Source: UBA2279 sp041595875
GTDB lineage: Bacteria; Actinomycetota; Coriobacteriia; Anaerosomatales; Anaerosomataceae
Direction: 5' to 3'
Assembly: GCA_041595875.1 (NCBI GenBank)
Contig: JBFHJN010000010.1
Location: 1-44,257 of the forward strand
Length of the DNA: 44,257 nt
Shown: positions 7,856-15,205 of the stretch, piece by piece
Numbering within the stretch: position 1 is the stretch's first letter
Layout of the letters: each line of letters starts with the position of its first letter
Notes under the pieces: generated by a model
Database searches by the model: none
What the model was told of the DNA's origin: nothing
The model's input: only the letters and a program-made list of their open reading frames with translations
Program-made: the position numbers and the translations under genes

Positions 7856-8620
7856 GTGCCCACCGAGCCCGCCACTCCACGCGTGGTTCTTGAGACCCGC
7901 GATGTCATCAAGACGTACTTCCTTGAGGGTATCGAGGTGAATGCTCTACGGGGTGTCTCGCTCACTATCCGTGAAGGTGAGATGGTGTCGCTCATGGGGC
8001 CTTCCGGATCAGGCAAGTCCACGCTGATGCACATCGTGGGCCTGTTGGACACGCCCACCAGCGGGCAGGTGGTCTTGGAGAACGTGGACGCCAGCACGAT
8101 GTCGGCCAACCAGTTGGCCGAGTTGCGCAACCGCTACATAGGCTTCGTGTTCCAGTCGTTCAACCTGCTGCCAAGGACATCGGCTCTAGCCAACGTCGAG
8201 CTGCCGCTTGTCTATTCGGGCGTGTCGGGGAGCGAGCGGACCCGCCGAGCCAAGGCCGCGCTTGAGAGAGTCGCTCTCGCCGACCGACTTGGGCACTTCA
8301 GCAGCCAGCTGTCAGGTGGTCAGCAGCAGCGCGTGGCCATCGCCCGCGCTCTGGTCAGCAACCCGAGCATCGTGCTCGCCGATGAGCCCACAGGGAACCT
8401 CGATTCCAAGTCCGGCATAGAGGTCATGGCCATGCTTCAGGAGCTGAACGCGCAAGGTATCACGGTCGTGGTCGTCACGCACGATGATCGCATCGCGCGG
8501 CATGCGCAGCGGGTGGTGCGGATCTTGGACGGACGCATCCAGTCCGAGGAGATCGTGCGCCACCGGATACAGGCCGCCGATGAGCTGCGGGATCTGCCTG
8601 CCGAGGAGGTTGCAGGATGA
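7856..8620 (+). CDS. ABC transporter ATPase (MacB/LolD subfamily)
   Basis: This 254-residue nucleotide-binding protein has Walker A GPSGSGKST (about residue 46), Q-loop FVFQSFNLLP, signature LSGGQQQRVAIARAL, Walker B IVLADEPTGNLDS and switch histidine VVVTHD. The FNLLPRTSALANVELPLVYSG and TGNLDSKSG sequences are characteristic of the LolD/MacB/FtsE group, which power mechanotransmission rather than transmembrane passage. GTG 7856 begins 3 nt after the stop of the adaptor gene, and its 3' end overlaps the permease start by 4 nt (ATGA). The three genes therefore form one operon. It is expected to sit on the cytoplasmic face and hydrolyse ATP as a dimer. Confidence 0.95.
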   Translation: MPTEPATPRVVLETRDVIKTYFLEGIEVNALRGVSLTIREGEMVSLMGPSGSGKSTLMHIVGLLDTPTSGQVVLENVDASTMSANQLAELRNRYIGFVFQSFNLLPRTSALANVELPLVYSGVSGSERTRRAKAALERVALADRLGHFSSQLSGGQQQRVAIARALVSNPSIVLADEPTGNLDSKSGIEVMAMLQELNAQGITVVVVTHDDRIARHAQRVVRILDGRIQSEEIVRHRIQAADELRDLPAEEVAG

Positions 8621-9810
8621 ACTTCCTCGAGAGCGTCAGGATCGCGTTTCGTGCTCTGGCCGCCAACAAGGCGCGAAGCCTGTTGACGATGCTGGGCGTG
8701 ATCATCGGCGTGGCCGCCGTCATCTTGCTTGTGGGCATCGGCACCGGCGTGCAAGACGAGGTCACCGGATCGATCGAAGGGCTGGGCTCCAATCTCCTGT
8801 TCGTGCTGCCCGGACAGTTCGATTCCCCGACCGGCGGTCAGCCCACCCCGCCGTCCAGGCAGTTCACCATCGAAGATGCGCAGTATATCGAGCGCAGAGT
8901 GAGCGGCCTGGACGCAGTCGTCCCTGTCATCCAGGGCGGCGCGACGATCAAGTCGGGCAACCGCAGCATGAGGGTGGTCGTGGCCGCCGCTACCGAGCAG
9001 GGCAACGAGGTCTTCTCGGCAACCATCGAGGACGGTCGACACTACAGGCGCAGCGAGGTCCAGGCGGCTTCCCGCGTCGTGGCCCTTGGTGCATCGGTGA
9101 CCAGGCAGCTGTTCCCCGGCCAGGATCCGATAGGCAAGTCCGTGACCATCCAAGGGCAACGCTTCACCGTGATCGGCCATTATCAGGCGCAGGGCGGCGG
9201 CTTTGCCGGTGATCAGGACGCGCAGATCTACATGCCTGTCACCACGGCCCAGCGTGTGCTGGGCGTCGATGACATCGGCACTATCGTGGTGAAGGTCTCT
9301 GATTCCGAGGGGATCGACCGCGCGAAGGCTGACATACTGCGGGTGATGAAGCCGCGCTTTGGCGATGAGATCACGGTGTTCTCACAGGAGCAGACGCTGG
9401 GAATCCTCTCCGACCTGCTGGGCACACTGACCTACATGCTTGCCGGTATCGCCGGTATCTCACTGCTGGTCGGCGGGATCGGCATCATGAACATCATGCT
9501 GGTGTCCGTGCAGGAGCGGACACGCGAGATCGGCATCCGCAAGGCGGTGGGTGCGCGCACCTACGACATCCTCAGCCAGTTCGTCATCGAGGCGGTGGCG
9601 CTTTCGGTCATGGGGGGCGGCATCGGCATAGCGATAGGGTGGGGAGGAGCCAAGATCCTCAGCGCCTCAACGCCGGTGCCCTCCGAAGTGACGCCGTGGG
9701 CCGTGGCGATGGCGTTCTTCTTCGCGTTCGGGGTGGGCGTGTTCTTCGGCGTGTATCCGGCCTACAAGGCAAGCAAGCTCGATCCCATCGTCGCGTTGCG
9801 CTACGAGTAG
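8617..9810 (+). CDS. MacB-like ABC permease (MacB_PCD-FtsX)
   Basis: The 397-residue protein has one N-terminal transmembrane helix (KARSLLTMLGVIIGVAAVILLVGIG, residues about 19-45), a large extracytoplasmic MacB_PCD domain (about 50-265) and three C-terminal FtsX helices (about 270-395). The second-helix region contains the motif GGIGIMNIMLVSVQERTREIGIRKAVGA, diagnostic of the MacB family. It lacks the fused N-terminal ATPase of E. coli MacB; the ATPase is the separate upstream gene. ATG 8617 overlaps the ATPase stop as ATGA, supporting translational coupling. It dimerises and pairs with the adaptor to export or pull a substrate at the membrane surface. No terminator is apparent in the 7 nt before the convergent gene. 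Confidence 0.95.
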   Translation: MNFLESVRIAFRALAANKARSLLTMLGVIIGVAAVILLVGIGTGVQDEVTGSIEGLGSNLLFVLPGQFDSPTGGQPTPPSRQFTIEDAQYIERRVSGLDAVVPVIQGGATIKSGNRSMRVVVAAATEQGNEVFSATIEDGRHYRRSEVQAASRVVALGASVTRQLFPGQDPIGKSVTIQGQRFTVIGHYQAQGGGFAGDQDAQIYMPVTTAQRVLGVDDIGTIVVKVSDSEGIDRAKADILRVMKPRFGDEITVFSQEQTLGILSDLLGTLTYMLAGIAGISLLVGGIGIMNIMLVSVQERTREIGIRKAVGARTYDILSQFVIEAVALSVMGGGIGIAIGWGGAKILSASTPVPSEVTPWAVAMAFFFAFGVGVFFGVYPAYKASKLDPIVALRYE

Positions 9811-9817
9811 GCCCGGC

Positions 9818-10312
9818 TCAAGAGGTGAAGTCGCTTGGGTCCACGTGATCCAAGAAGTCGCGGAACGCCTCGACCTCCTGCTCCTCGTCGACCTCCTCGA
9901 TGACCACGCCTGACGTGGCGAGTACTTCCTCATCGACGAAGATGGGGCACCCGGCACGCACTGCAAGCGCTATGGAATCAGAGGGGCGTGCGTCCAGGAC
10001 GAGGTCGAGTGCTTCTCCGCGCAACGTGATCGCCGCGTAGTAGGTGCCGCCGTCGATGCGGGTGACCTCCACGCGGCTCACAGAAAAGCCCATCGTCTCG
10101 ATCGTGGACAGAAGCAGATCGTGTGTCATCGGGCGGGGGAAATTGACTCCCTGCAATGCGATGAGGATGGCCGTGGCCTCAGGGTGTCCGATCCAGATAG
10201 GAAGGACCCGGATGCCTCCTTCGGCAACGACGTCCTCGACAGGGCGCAGCAGTATGACAGGCTGACCGCTGACGGCGTCTGCACTGATGTTGATGATGTT
10301 GACCTGGATCAC
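9818..10312 (-). CDS. Bifunctional nuclease (BFN/DUF151) domain protein
   Basis: The 164-residue soluble protein matches the BFN (DUF151) family: VNIINISADAVSGQPVILLRP, LPIWIGHPEATAILIALQGV, RPMTHDLLLSTIETMG and LDARPSDSIALAVRAGCPIFVDEEVL. Family members have been reported to have DNase/RNase activity, but their role in bacteria is poorly defined. The C-terminal tail after the domain is highly acidic (EEVDEEQEVEAF), which is usual in actinobacterial members. GTG 10312 is preceded by AAAGGGGC. The gene is convergent with the MacB-like permease, with only 7 nt between the stops, and is monocistronic here. Confidence 0.88.
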   Translation of the reverse strand: MIQVNIINISADAVSGQPVILLRPVEDVVAEGGIRVLPIWIGHPEATAILIALQGVNFPRPMTHDLLLSTIETMGFSVSRVEVTRIDGGTYYAAITLRGEALDLVLDARPSDSIALAVRAGCPIFVDEEVLATSGVVIEEVDEEQEVEAFRDFLDHVDPSDFTS

Positions 10313-10463
10313 AGCCGCCCCTTTCTCTTACATAGGTACCGTACCACTCAAAGACGAGTACTATTCCTCCAAGCCGAGAGGAAGTCGCATCTCCAGAGGC
10401 GGCGCGACTGAGTTAAGCTATACACCTTGGAGTTCATCAGGGAGCCACGTGCCGGTATCGTTA

Positions 10464-10492
10464 TTGACGCTCCGACGGCGCTGGGCTATGGT
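10464..10492 (+). promoter_or_regulatory. tRNA-Ile promoter
   Basis: TTGACG (10464-10469), a 17-nt spacer and TATGGT (10487-10492) form a good housekeeping promoter. The predicted start lies about 10 nt before the mature 5' end of the tRNA at 10510. Confidence 0.6.
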
Positions 10493-10509
10493 ATCGGAGC
10501 GTTTTGCAT

Positions 10510-10586
10510 GGGCCCGTAGCTCAGTTGGTTAGAGCGCACGGCTGATAACCGTGAGGTCGATGGTTCGAATCCATCCGGGCCCACCA
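10510..10586 (+). tRNA. tRNA-Ile (GAT)
   Basis: A 77-nt cloverleaf with encoded CCA. The acceptor stem GGGCCCG pairs with CGGGCCC, the D arm has AGCTCAGTTGGTTAGAGC, the anticodon loop reads CTGATAA with anticodon GAT, and the T arm has GGTTCGAATCC. It is a single gene between its own promoter (10464-10492) and terminator (10602-10628), with no rRNA genes nearby although tRNA-Ile(GAT) often sits in rRNA spacers. Confidence 0.97.
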
Positions 10587-10601
10587 TGCACACAGACTGA
10601 A

Positions 10602-10628
10602 GCCTCCGGCACGCCGGGGGCTTTTCTT
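10602..10628 (+). terminator. Intrinsic terminator after tRNA-Ile
   Basis: GCCTCCGG and CCGGGGGC form an 8-bp stem (one G-T pair) with loop CACG, followed by TTTTCTT. Confidence 0.8.
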
Positions 10629-10737
10629 ATTGCCGAGGAATCCTGCTAGAGGATGGCGCCCTGCACCCCTGGGAGCGTGCAGCGGGGGCGCACTTTGGAC
10701 CAGTTCTCGTGTCCTCACTGAGTCCGCCAAACCTCGC

Positions 10738-10766
10738 TTGACTTCTTCAACGATGGGTACTATACA
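10738..10766 (+). promoter_or_regulatory. Promoter of the PadR operon
   Basis: TTGACT (10738-10743) and TATACA (10761-10766) are separated by 17 nt. The -10 element lies inside the left arm of the dyad at 10757-10794, so a bound repressor would block RNA polymerase. Confidence 0.6.
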
Positions 10767-10794
10767 ATACGAGGTACCTAACAATGTACAGTAT
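10757..10794. promoter_or_regulatory. 38-bp dyad, likely PadR operator
   Basis: The dyad is centred at 10775.5 on AGGTACCT. Outer arms at 10757-10765 (GTACTATAC) and 10786-10794 (GTACAGTAT) are complementary at 7 of 9 positions. PadR regulators commonly autorepress through a long dyad overlapping their promoter, and this one covers the -10 element of the adjacent padR-type gene. Confidence 0.6.
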
Positions 10795-10823
10795 GCGCAA
10801 CTCACTGGCCCGAGGGGGAAGTC

Positions 10824-11159
10824 ATGGGAGGGGATTTCGATAGCTACAGCGCACAGCTGCGCAAGGGTGTCATCCAGATGCTCGTGCTGCAGGTGCTTTC
10901 TGTCGAGCCCCTCTATGGCTACGCCATCGTGAAGCAGCTCGAAGCGCTGGGGGACTTCGTGGCGGGAGAGGGCACTGTCTATCCGGTGCTCCGCCGCTTG
11001 GAAGTGGATGGGCTTCTTGTCAGCGAGTGGCAGCAGCCTTCCGACGGGAATGCCCGCAAGTACTACTCGGTCACGGCTGCGGGTACGGCCTTCCTTGCCC
11101 GGTCGCTTGAGGAGTGGAAGCGGATCGACTCGGCAGTCAGATCGATGGAGGGGGAGTGA
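10824..11159 (+). CDS. PadR-family transcriptional regulator
   Basis: The 111-residue protein is a compact winged helix with the family signatures LRKGVIQMLVLQVLS, PLYGYAIVKQLEALGDF, GEGTVYPVLRRLEVDGLLVSEW and RKYYSVTAAG. It has the short form (PadR-s2) without a large effector domain. It should bind as a dimer to the dyad upstream (10757-10794) and repress its own operon. The two following genes encode membrane proteins, one with a HAAS-type domain. This PadR plus HAAS/DUF1700 pairing is widespread in Gram-positive bacteria, where it is thought to respond to envelope signals. The stop at 11157-11159 lies 5 nt before the next start. Confidence 0.92.
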   Translation: MGGDFDSYSAQLRKGVIQMLVLQVLSVEPLYGYAIVKQLEALGDFVAGEGTVYPVLRRLEVDGLLVSEWQQPSDGNARKYYSVTAAGTAFLARSLEEWKRIDSAVRSMEGE

Positions 11160-11164
11160 TCTTG

Positions 11165-11554
11165 ATGCCGGCAGTCGCAGCGTCCGATGCCGCCTGGGGT
11201 CCGGAGCGCGCGCGCAAGAGCAACAGGCGCTGGGCGATCATAGCCCTCACGCTTGGCCTGGTCGTCGCCGTCTTGTTCAGTGCGGGCACCTGGCTACCGC
11301 ACGTGTGGACGAGGGTGATGTGGAGCTCGCAGCGCGCTGCGGCCAGTACGACTGAGCTCGAAATCGTCACAGAGCAGGCGACCTACACGGAGGCCGTGCA
11401 GGCGCTCGGGCCGGTTTCGTATGAAGCGCCGGGCTTCTCTCGAGACGGCGTGCCTGATGCAGCGGTGTGCGTTTGGCAGAACACCGAGTTCGGTGAGGTG
11501 CGCGGCATGTTTATCAACGGTGGGCTTGTGGGCCACCTACTCGTGTTCGAGTAG
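11165..11554 (+). CDS. Small single-pass membrane protein, unknown function
   Basis: This protein of 129 residues from ATG 11165 (GGGGGAG 8 nt upstream) is not a family I recognise. A basic stretch (RARKSNRRW) precedes one transmembrane helix (about residues 24-44, IIALTLGLVVAVLFSAGTWL). The rest (about 60-129) is a small domain with TEQATYTEAVQALGPVSYEAP and a C-terminal VWQNTEFGEVRGMFINGGLVGHLLVF strand pair, predicted outside the cell. The repeated beta character recalls the SmpA/BLIP-like fold seen in some secreted proteins, but that is only a guess. It lies between padR and the HAAS-domain gene and is presumably co-regulated. Confidence 0.7.
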   Translation: MPAVAASDAAWGPERARKSNRRWAIIALTLGLVVAVLFSAGTWLPHVWTRVMWSSQRAAASTTELEIVTEQATYTEAVQALGPVSYEAPGFSRDGVPDAAVCVWQNTEFGEVRGMFINGGLVGHLLVFE

Positions 11555-11580
11555 CGGGGTTCAGGACGAGGGGGGGAGAC

Positions 11581-12663
11581 GTGGAAGACAGCGGATTCGA
11601 AATGTATGTACGCGCCCTTCGCAAGGGGCTGCGAGGACTTCCTCGGCCGGACGTCGACGACATCGTCGCCGAGATGCGCTCGCACGTCGAGGAGACCGTA
11701 GCCGAGGGCGGCAGCGTCGGATCAGCACTCAATGATCTGAGCCCGGCCGAGCGAGTCGCGGTTGAGATCATCGAGAAGCGGGTGCGGCGTGCCGATGGCG
11801 AGACCGTTGGAGAGGCATCAAGAGGCCGCAGGTTCGCCGCGTGGTTGGCCGACATGACGCTAGGTTGGGTGCCGCTGGTCGTGAACCCCGCGTGGCTTGG
11901 CGTATTGGGTCTGGTGCAGGTGCGCTTCTGGATGACCGAGGAAACTCGACAGCAGCTGGCGAGGACCCCGGGTTTCGAGATGCCGTCGTTCCCGCTTGTC
12001 TCACTGCTTGTCCTGACGCTGTGCCTCGCCTGGGGACTCTACTATTGGCTAGGGCTCCGGCGCTCTCGCAGCGCGAGTGTGGGTATGCGCATGGCGGGTC
12101 TCTCGCGCGTGATAACGGCTGACGGTCTCTTGATAGTGCGGACGGCCGACATCGCCGAAGGCGAAGCAGCATGTATCGTCTCACGTCCCAAGTGGTACCT
12201 TGCTGCGCCAATCGTGCCCATCCTAGTAGCTTCGCTGCTGTTCGGGTTCTACTTGGAGGTCATGATCGTCGGGTCCTTCTTCCAGCCGTTCAATCCCTTG
12301 TTGCCTCCCGAGACGGGAGACAATGGGAGCTCACAGGCGGTCGTATCGGTGTTCTACGACGCAGTGCTCGACGGGGATGTCGAGGTCGCCAAGCGCTACC
12401 TTGCGGACGACGCGTCTATCGACATCGAGGCGTTCGTGGCGGATCGAAACGCAGATGCCGTGGAGTCCTGGGCGCTGGGCCCGGGCAATCCATCAGACTA
12501 CTGGTACGTCGTGGAGAAGCTAAATAGTGGGAAGAAGCGTACCGTGCTAGTACTTGTCGAGCGCGTGGAGCAGCAGGGCGCCCCCGGAGAGACCACGATC
12601 AAGTACCGGGTGCGGGATTGTTCTGATGCTCCGGTTTCGGCGGACTTGGAGGACCCGGAGTAG
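11581..12663 (+). CDS. HAAS/DUF1700-type membrane protein with C-terminal extracytoplasmic domain
   Basis: The 360-residue protein begins with a helical HAAS-like domain (residues about 5-70: MYVRALRKGLRGLPRPDVDDIVAEMRSHVEE), the hallmark of PadR-linked membrane proteins. Four hydrophobic segments follow, roughly at 98-115, 140-160, 207-225 and nearby, separated by a short cytoplasmic loop with RDD/PH-like character. The last 100 residues (after PFNPLLPPETG) resemble an extracytoplasmic NTF2/DUF4878-like fold with AVVSVFYDAVLDGDVEVAKRYL. GTG 11581 has the G-rich site GAGGGGGGAG upstream. It is the last gene of the padR operon, followed by a strong terminator at 12679. A role in envelope-stress sensing is inferred from the pairing alone. 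Confidence 0.72.
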   Translation: MEDSGFEMYVRALRKGLRGLPRPDVDDIVAEMRSHVEETVAEGGSVGSALNDLSPAERVAVEIIEKRVRRADGETVGEASRGRRFAAWLADMTLGWVPLVVNPAWLGVLGLVQVRFWMTEETRQQLARTPGFEMPSFPLVSLLVLTLCLAWGLYYWLGLRRSRSASVGMRMAGLSRVITADGLLIVRTADIAEGEAACIVSRPKWYLAAPIVPILVASLLFGFYLEVMIVGSFFQPFNPLLPPETGDNGSSQAVVSVFYDAVLDGDVEVAKRYLADDASIDIEAFVADRNADAVESWALGPGNPSDYWYVVEKLNSGKKRTVLVLVERVEQQGAPGETTIKYRVRDCSDAPVSADLEDPE

Positions 12664-12678
12664 CCACTTGACGCAACA

Positions 12679-12711
12679 GAAGGCCCGCCGCGAACGCGAC
12701 GGGCCTTCTTT
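12679..12711 (+). terminator. Intrinsic terminator of the padR operon
   Basis: GAAGGCCCG and CGGGCCTTC form a perfect 9-bp stem with a 12-nt loop, followed by TTT. It could also act on minus-strand transcripts from the ABC operon whose last stop is at 12732. Confidence 0.75.
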
Positions 12712-12731
12712 GATTGCGGGAGCCAGGAAGT

Positions 12732-12869
12732 CTAGTCCTCCTCGGCCAGCGCCGCCTGAGCTTCCTTCTTCGCCTTCATATTGGCCATGATCTTGCCGAA
12801 CACCACGAGCTTGACGTAGGCGATGACGACCACGCCAATGCCGATGAGCACCCACCAGTACCACTCCAT
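12732..12869 (-). CDS. 45-residue single-pass membrane microprotein in ABC operon
   Basis: A short frame from ATG 12869 to TAG 12732 encodes MEWYWWVLIGIGVVVIAYVK, then LVVFGKIMANMKAKKE and a short acidic end (LAEED). Aromatic residues at the outer end, a hydrophobic helix (about 3-24), a basic stretch and an acidic tail are what a real small membrane protein looks like. AAAGGAG lies at a proper distance, and a second ATG immediately upstream (12872) is also possible. It follows the second permease by 27 nt on the same strand and is the last gene of the operon. It may be a small accessory or stabilising subunit of the transporter. No family is recognised. Confidence 0.72.
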   Translation of the reverse strand: MEWYWWVLIGIGVVVIAYVKLVVFGKIMANMKAKKEAQAALAEED

Positions 12870-12896
12870 CATGGTCTCCTTTCCCGGCCCGTTTGC

Positions 12897-13961
12897 TTAC
12901 CGGGCCGCCATCTGTGCTTGTACGCGACGGGCAACGAAGCCCACAACCGGTATGAGCGCCACGGTTATGCCGATCGCCACCACGAGCTCGAGCCACACCT
13001 CGCTGATCGAGCCGCCCATGACCGAGACCTGCCAGATGGGCTCGATGATCCAGTAGAGCGGGAAGAGCTTCGCGATCCACTGCGGCCACTCGGGGAAGAT
13101 GTAGAACAGCGTCGGCGCGAACAGGAAGATGCCGAGGCCCTTGACGAGTCCGAACATCATGGCCGAGTCCTTCGCGAACGTGCCGATGAGCAGCCCGATC
13201 ATCGAGGAAAGCGACGCGGCGACGAAAACGACCACGAGGACCTGAAGCCAGTTCCCGCCGAGAGCCTGGTTGAGTGCGAGAGTCGCGGTGGCCATCACCG
13301 TGGCGAGCACGGTTCCAAGAGCCCATTTGGCGGTGAGCACGTCACCGATCTTAGCCGGTGATACCAGCAATGCCATGAGCGTGCCCTGCTCCTTTTCCTC
13401 CACCAGGTTGGAACCTGGTATGAAGATGCCGGCCATTACCAGGGCGTAGAACACGATGACCGGAACCAGGCGCACGGAGATAGGAAGTCCCGTGGTGCCG
13501 AAGTTCACGACATCCACGGTGACGGGCGCCGTGCTGCCCTCCAGTTCCCGTACAAGGTCGATGGCGGTGACTGTCAGGATGATCCGGTTGGAGGCGAGGC
13601 TTTCACCGCCGATGTAGAACTGCAGGTCCGGCTGCTCGCCGCTTCGGACAGCCTCATCGAAGCCGGCCGGCAGAATGAGGCCGGCGTCGAGGTCGTTGGC
13701 CTCGACCTGGGTCTTCAGCTCCTCGGCATCGTCGAGAACCGTCAGGCTGATCCCTTCCATGCCTTCGGTCTCTGCGGTGATCTGCGAATCGCCTTCGTCC
13801 ACTATGCCCAGTCGCGGCTCCGGGTTGAACAGCGAACCGAACGCGACCTGCAGTATCAGCGTCAACGCGAAGGGAAGCACGATCATCCACAAGAACAGCG
13901 GTGAGCGCGGTCCTATCGCCATGTCTTTGCGTAGCACTTTCCAGGTGAGTTTGGGGCTCAT
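12897..13961 (-). CDS. ABC-2 family permease (second of pair)
   Basis: This 354-residue permease has an N-terminal helix (about 17-37), a large extracytoplasmic loop (about 40-165) with sequence such as RLGIVDEGDSQITAETEG, and five to six C-terminal helices. The NLVEEKEQGTLMALLVSPA motif after the second helix is the conserved ABC-2 amphipathic coupling segment (ExExGT). The start is ATG 13961, overlapping the upstream permease stop as ATGA; an in-frame extension to 14021 would lie inside the upstream gene. It is likely to form a heterodimer with the preceding permease, driven by the ATPase encoded at 15202-16065. The substrate is unknown; drug, lipid or sodium export are typical for the group. 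Confidence 0.88.
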   Translation of the reverse strand: MSPKLTWKVLRKDMAIGPRSPLFLWMIVLPFALTLILQVAFGSLFNPEPRLGIVDEGDSQITAETEGMEGISLTVLDDAEELKTQVEANDLDAGLILPAGFDEAVRSGEQPDLQFYIGGESLASNRIILTVTAIDLVRELEGSTAPVTVDVVNFGTTGLPISVRLVPVIVFYALVMAGIFIPGSNLVEEKEQGTLMALLVSPAKIGDVLTAKWALGTVLATVMATATLALNQALGGNWLQVLVVVFVAASLSSMIGLLIGTFAKDSAMMFGLVKGLGIFLFAPTLFYIFPEWPQWIAKLFPLYWIIEPIWQVSVMGGSISEVWLELVVAIGITVALIPVVGFVARRVQAQMAAR

Positions 13962-15205
13962 AGCGATTCCACCTTTCGCTTCAGGGCCAACAGGCCGGCG
14001 CCGAACAGAACCGCCAGCCATATCACCGCATACGCGAGTGAGCCCGCAGCGTCAGACCATGTCATTCCATAGTTGAACGCCCCTACCAGCGTGTTGATGA
14101 TGGGGTACGTGGGGAGGACTTTGACCCAGGTGGCCGCCGTGCCGGGGAACATCACCGAGAACGACGGTATGAGCAGCGGGATGACGAACACCATGCTGTA
14201 GAACAGCTGGCCCATGAAGTCCCGGCCGGATGATCCCACGAAGAGCGCGACTCCCGTGAACATCATCGATCCGATCAGCAGCACGGCCAGAACCAGCGAC
14301 CAGTTCTCCGGGGTCAGTCCGCCTACCAACAGAAGCACGATCAGACCCTGACCAAGCGACATCAACGTGCCGAATATCGTCTTCGCAATGAGGAAGTCGC
14401 TTGTCTTGGCGGGAGTCACCAGCACGGCGGTGACCGTGCGCTGCAGGACCTCTGTAGAGATGAGCGACGCCATCGAGAAGGTCTCCATCAGCAACACCAT
14501 GAAGATGAGCATCGGCCGCAGCTTGTCTTTGAGGCTGACTTGATCACCTACACGGTCGGTGCCCAGCACGATGCCCGCTTCATCGGTCATCGTGACCGGA
14601 AGCTCCTGCCCGGCAAGCTGGTAGGCGGCTTCGCGTACAAAGCTGGTCATCGCGCCCTGGATCTCTTCCGGAACGTTGGCGTCCGAGTAGACCGTGACCG
14701 TGACGCCGCTTCTCTGGGCGGCCACATCCGCTATGAAGCTTTCGGGGAACGCGATGCCGATGTCGAGATTCAGCTTTTCGGCGTCTTCAGGCTTGTCCTC
14801 GTCCGCTTCGGGGTCGCGCAGCACGAGGTCGCCGTCGTCGGTCTGCCACGCCTCAAGCGTGCCCTCGACGACCGCCTGCATGTCCTCCTCATCGTCGAAC
14901 TCGATCAGCAGCAGGCCTTCTTGTTCCTGGCTCAGGTCGGCATCGTCGAGTTCGGCGAGCTGTGCGTCAGTGGCGCCCATTGCCTTGAGCGAGTCCTTGG
15001 CGTCGGCCACCATCGATGACACTGAAGGGGAGACCGCAAGCGTGATGGTCTCATTCACCGACGAAGGCAAGAACGTGTACGCGATGGGGATAGCGATGAG
15101 TACGAGCAGGGTCAGGAACAGGTATACCTTGTCCCGCGAATACGCTTTCAACTCCTTTTTCAGGAGTGCCCGGATTATCGCCGGGCGCGAGACGATGCGG
15201 CTCAT
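13958..15205 (-). CDS. ABC-2 family permease (first of pair, NatB-like)
   Basis: The protein has 415 residues. An N-terminal cytoplasmic helix (IIRALLKKELKAYSRDKVYLF) is followed by the first membrane helix (about 28-46) and a large acidic extracytoplasmic domain (about 50-235, rich in Asp/Glu). Six C-terminal helices follow, with the coupling motif STEVLQRTVTAVLVTPAKTSDFLIAK. This arrangement is typical of NatB-type ABC-2 exporters. ATG 15205 overlaps the ATPase stop (ATGA), and the 3' end overlaps the next permease in the same way. All four core genes of the operon are linked by such overlaps, which suggests stoichiometric assembly. Confidence 0.88.
   Translation of the reverse strand: MSRIVSRPAIIRALLKKELKAYSRDKVYLFLTLLVLIAIPIAYTFLPSSVNETITLAVSPSVSSMVADAKDSLKAMGATDAQLAELDDADLSQEQEGLLLIEFDDEEDMQAVVEGTLEAWQTDDGDLVLRDPEADEDKPEDAEKLNLDIGIAFPESFIADVAAQRSGVTVTVYSDANVPEEIQGAMTSFVREAAYQLAGQELPVTMTDEAGIVLGTDRVGDQVSLKDKLRPMLIFMVLLMETFSMASLISTEVLQRTVTAVLVTPAKTSDFLIAKTIFGTLMSLGQGLIVLLLVGGLTPENWSLVLAVLLIGSMMFTGVALFVGSSGRDFMGQLFYSMVFVIPLLIPSFSVMFPGTAATWVKVLPTYPIINTLVGAFNYGMTWSDAAGSLAYAVIWLAVLFGAGLLALKRKVESL

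Noticed and set aside
12547..13326. 259-codon minus-strand frame beside the ABC permease
   Set aside because: It covers the terminator and the true permease in another frame and is strongly Arg/His-biased, a typical GC-rich shadow.
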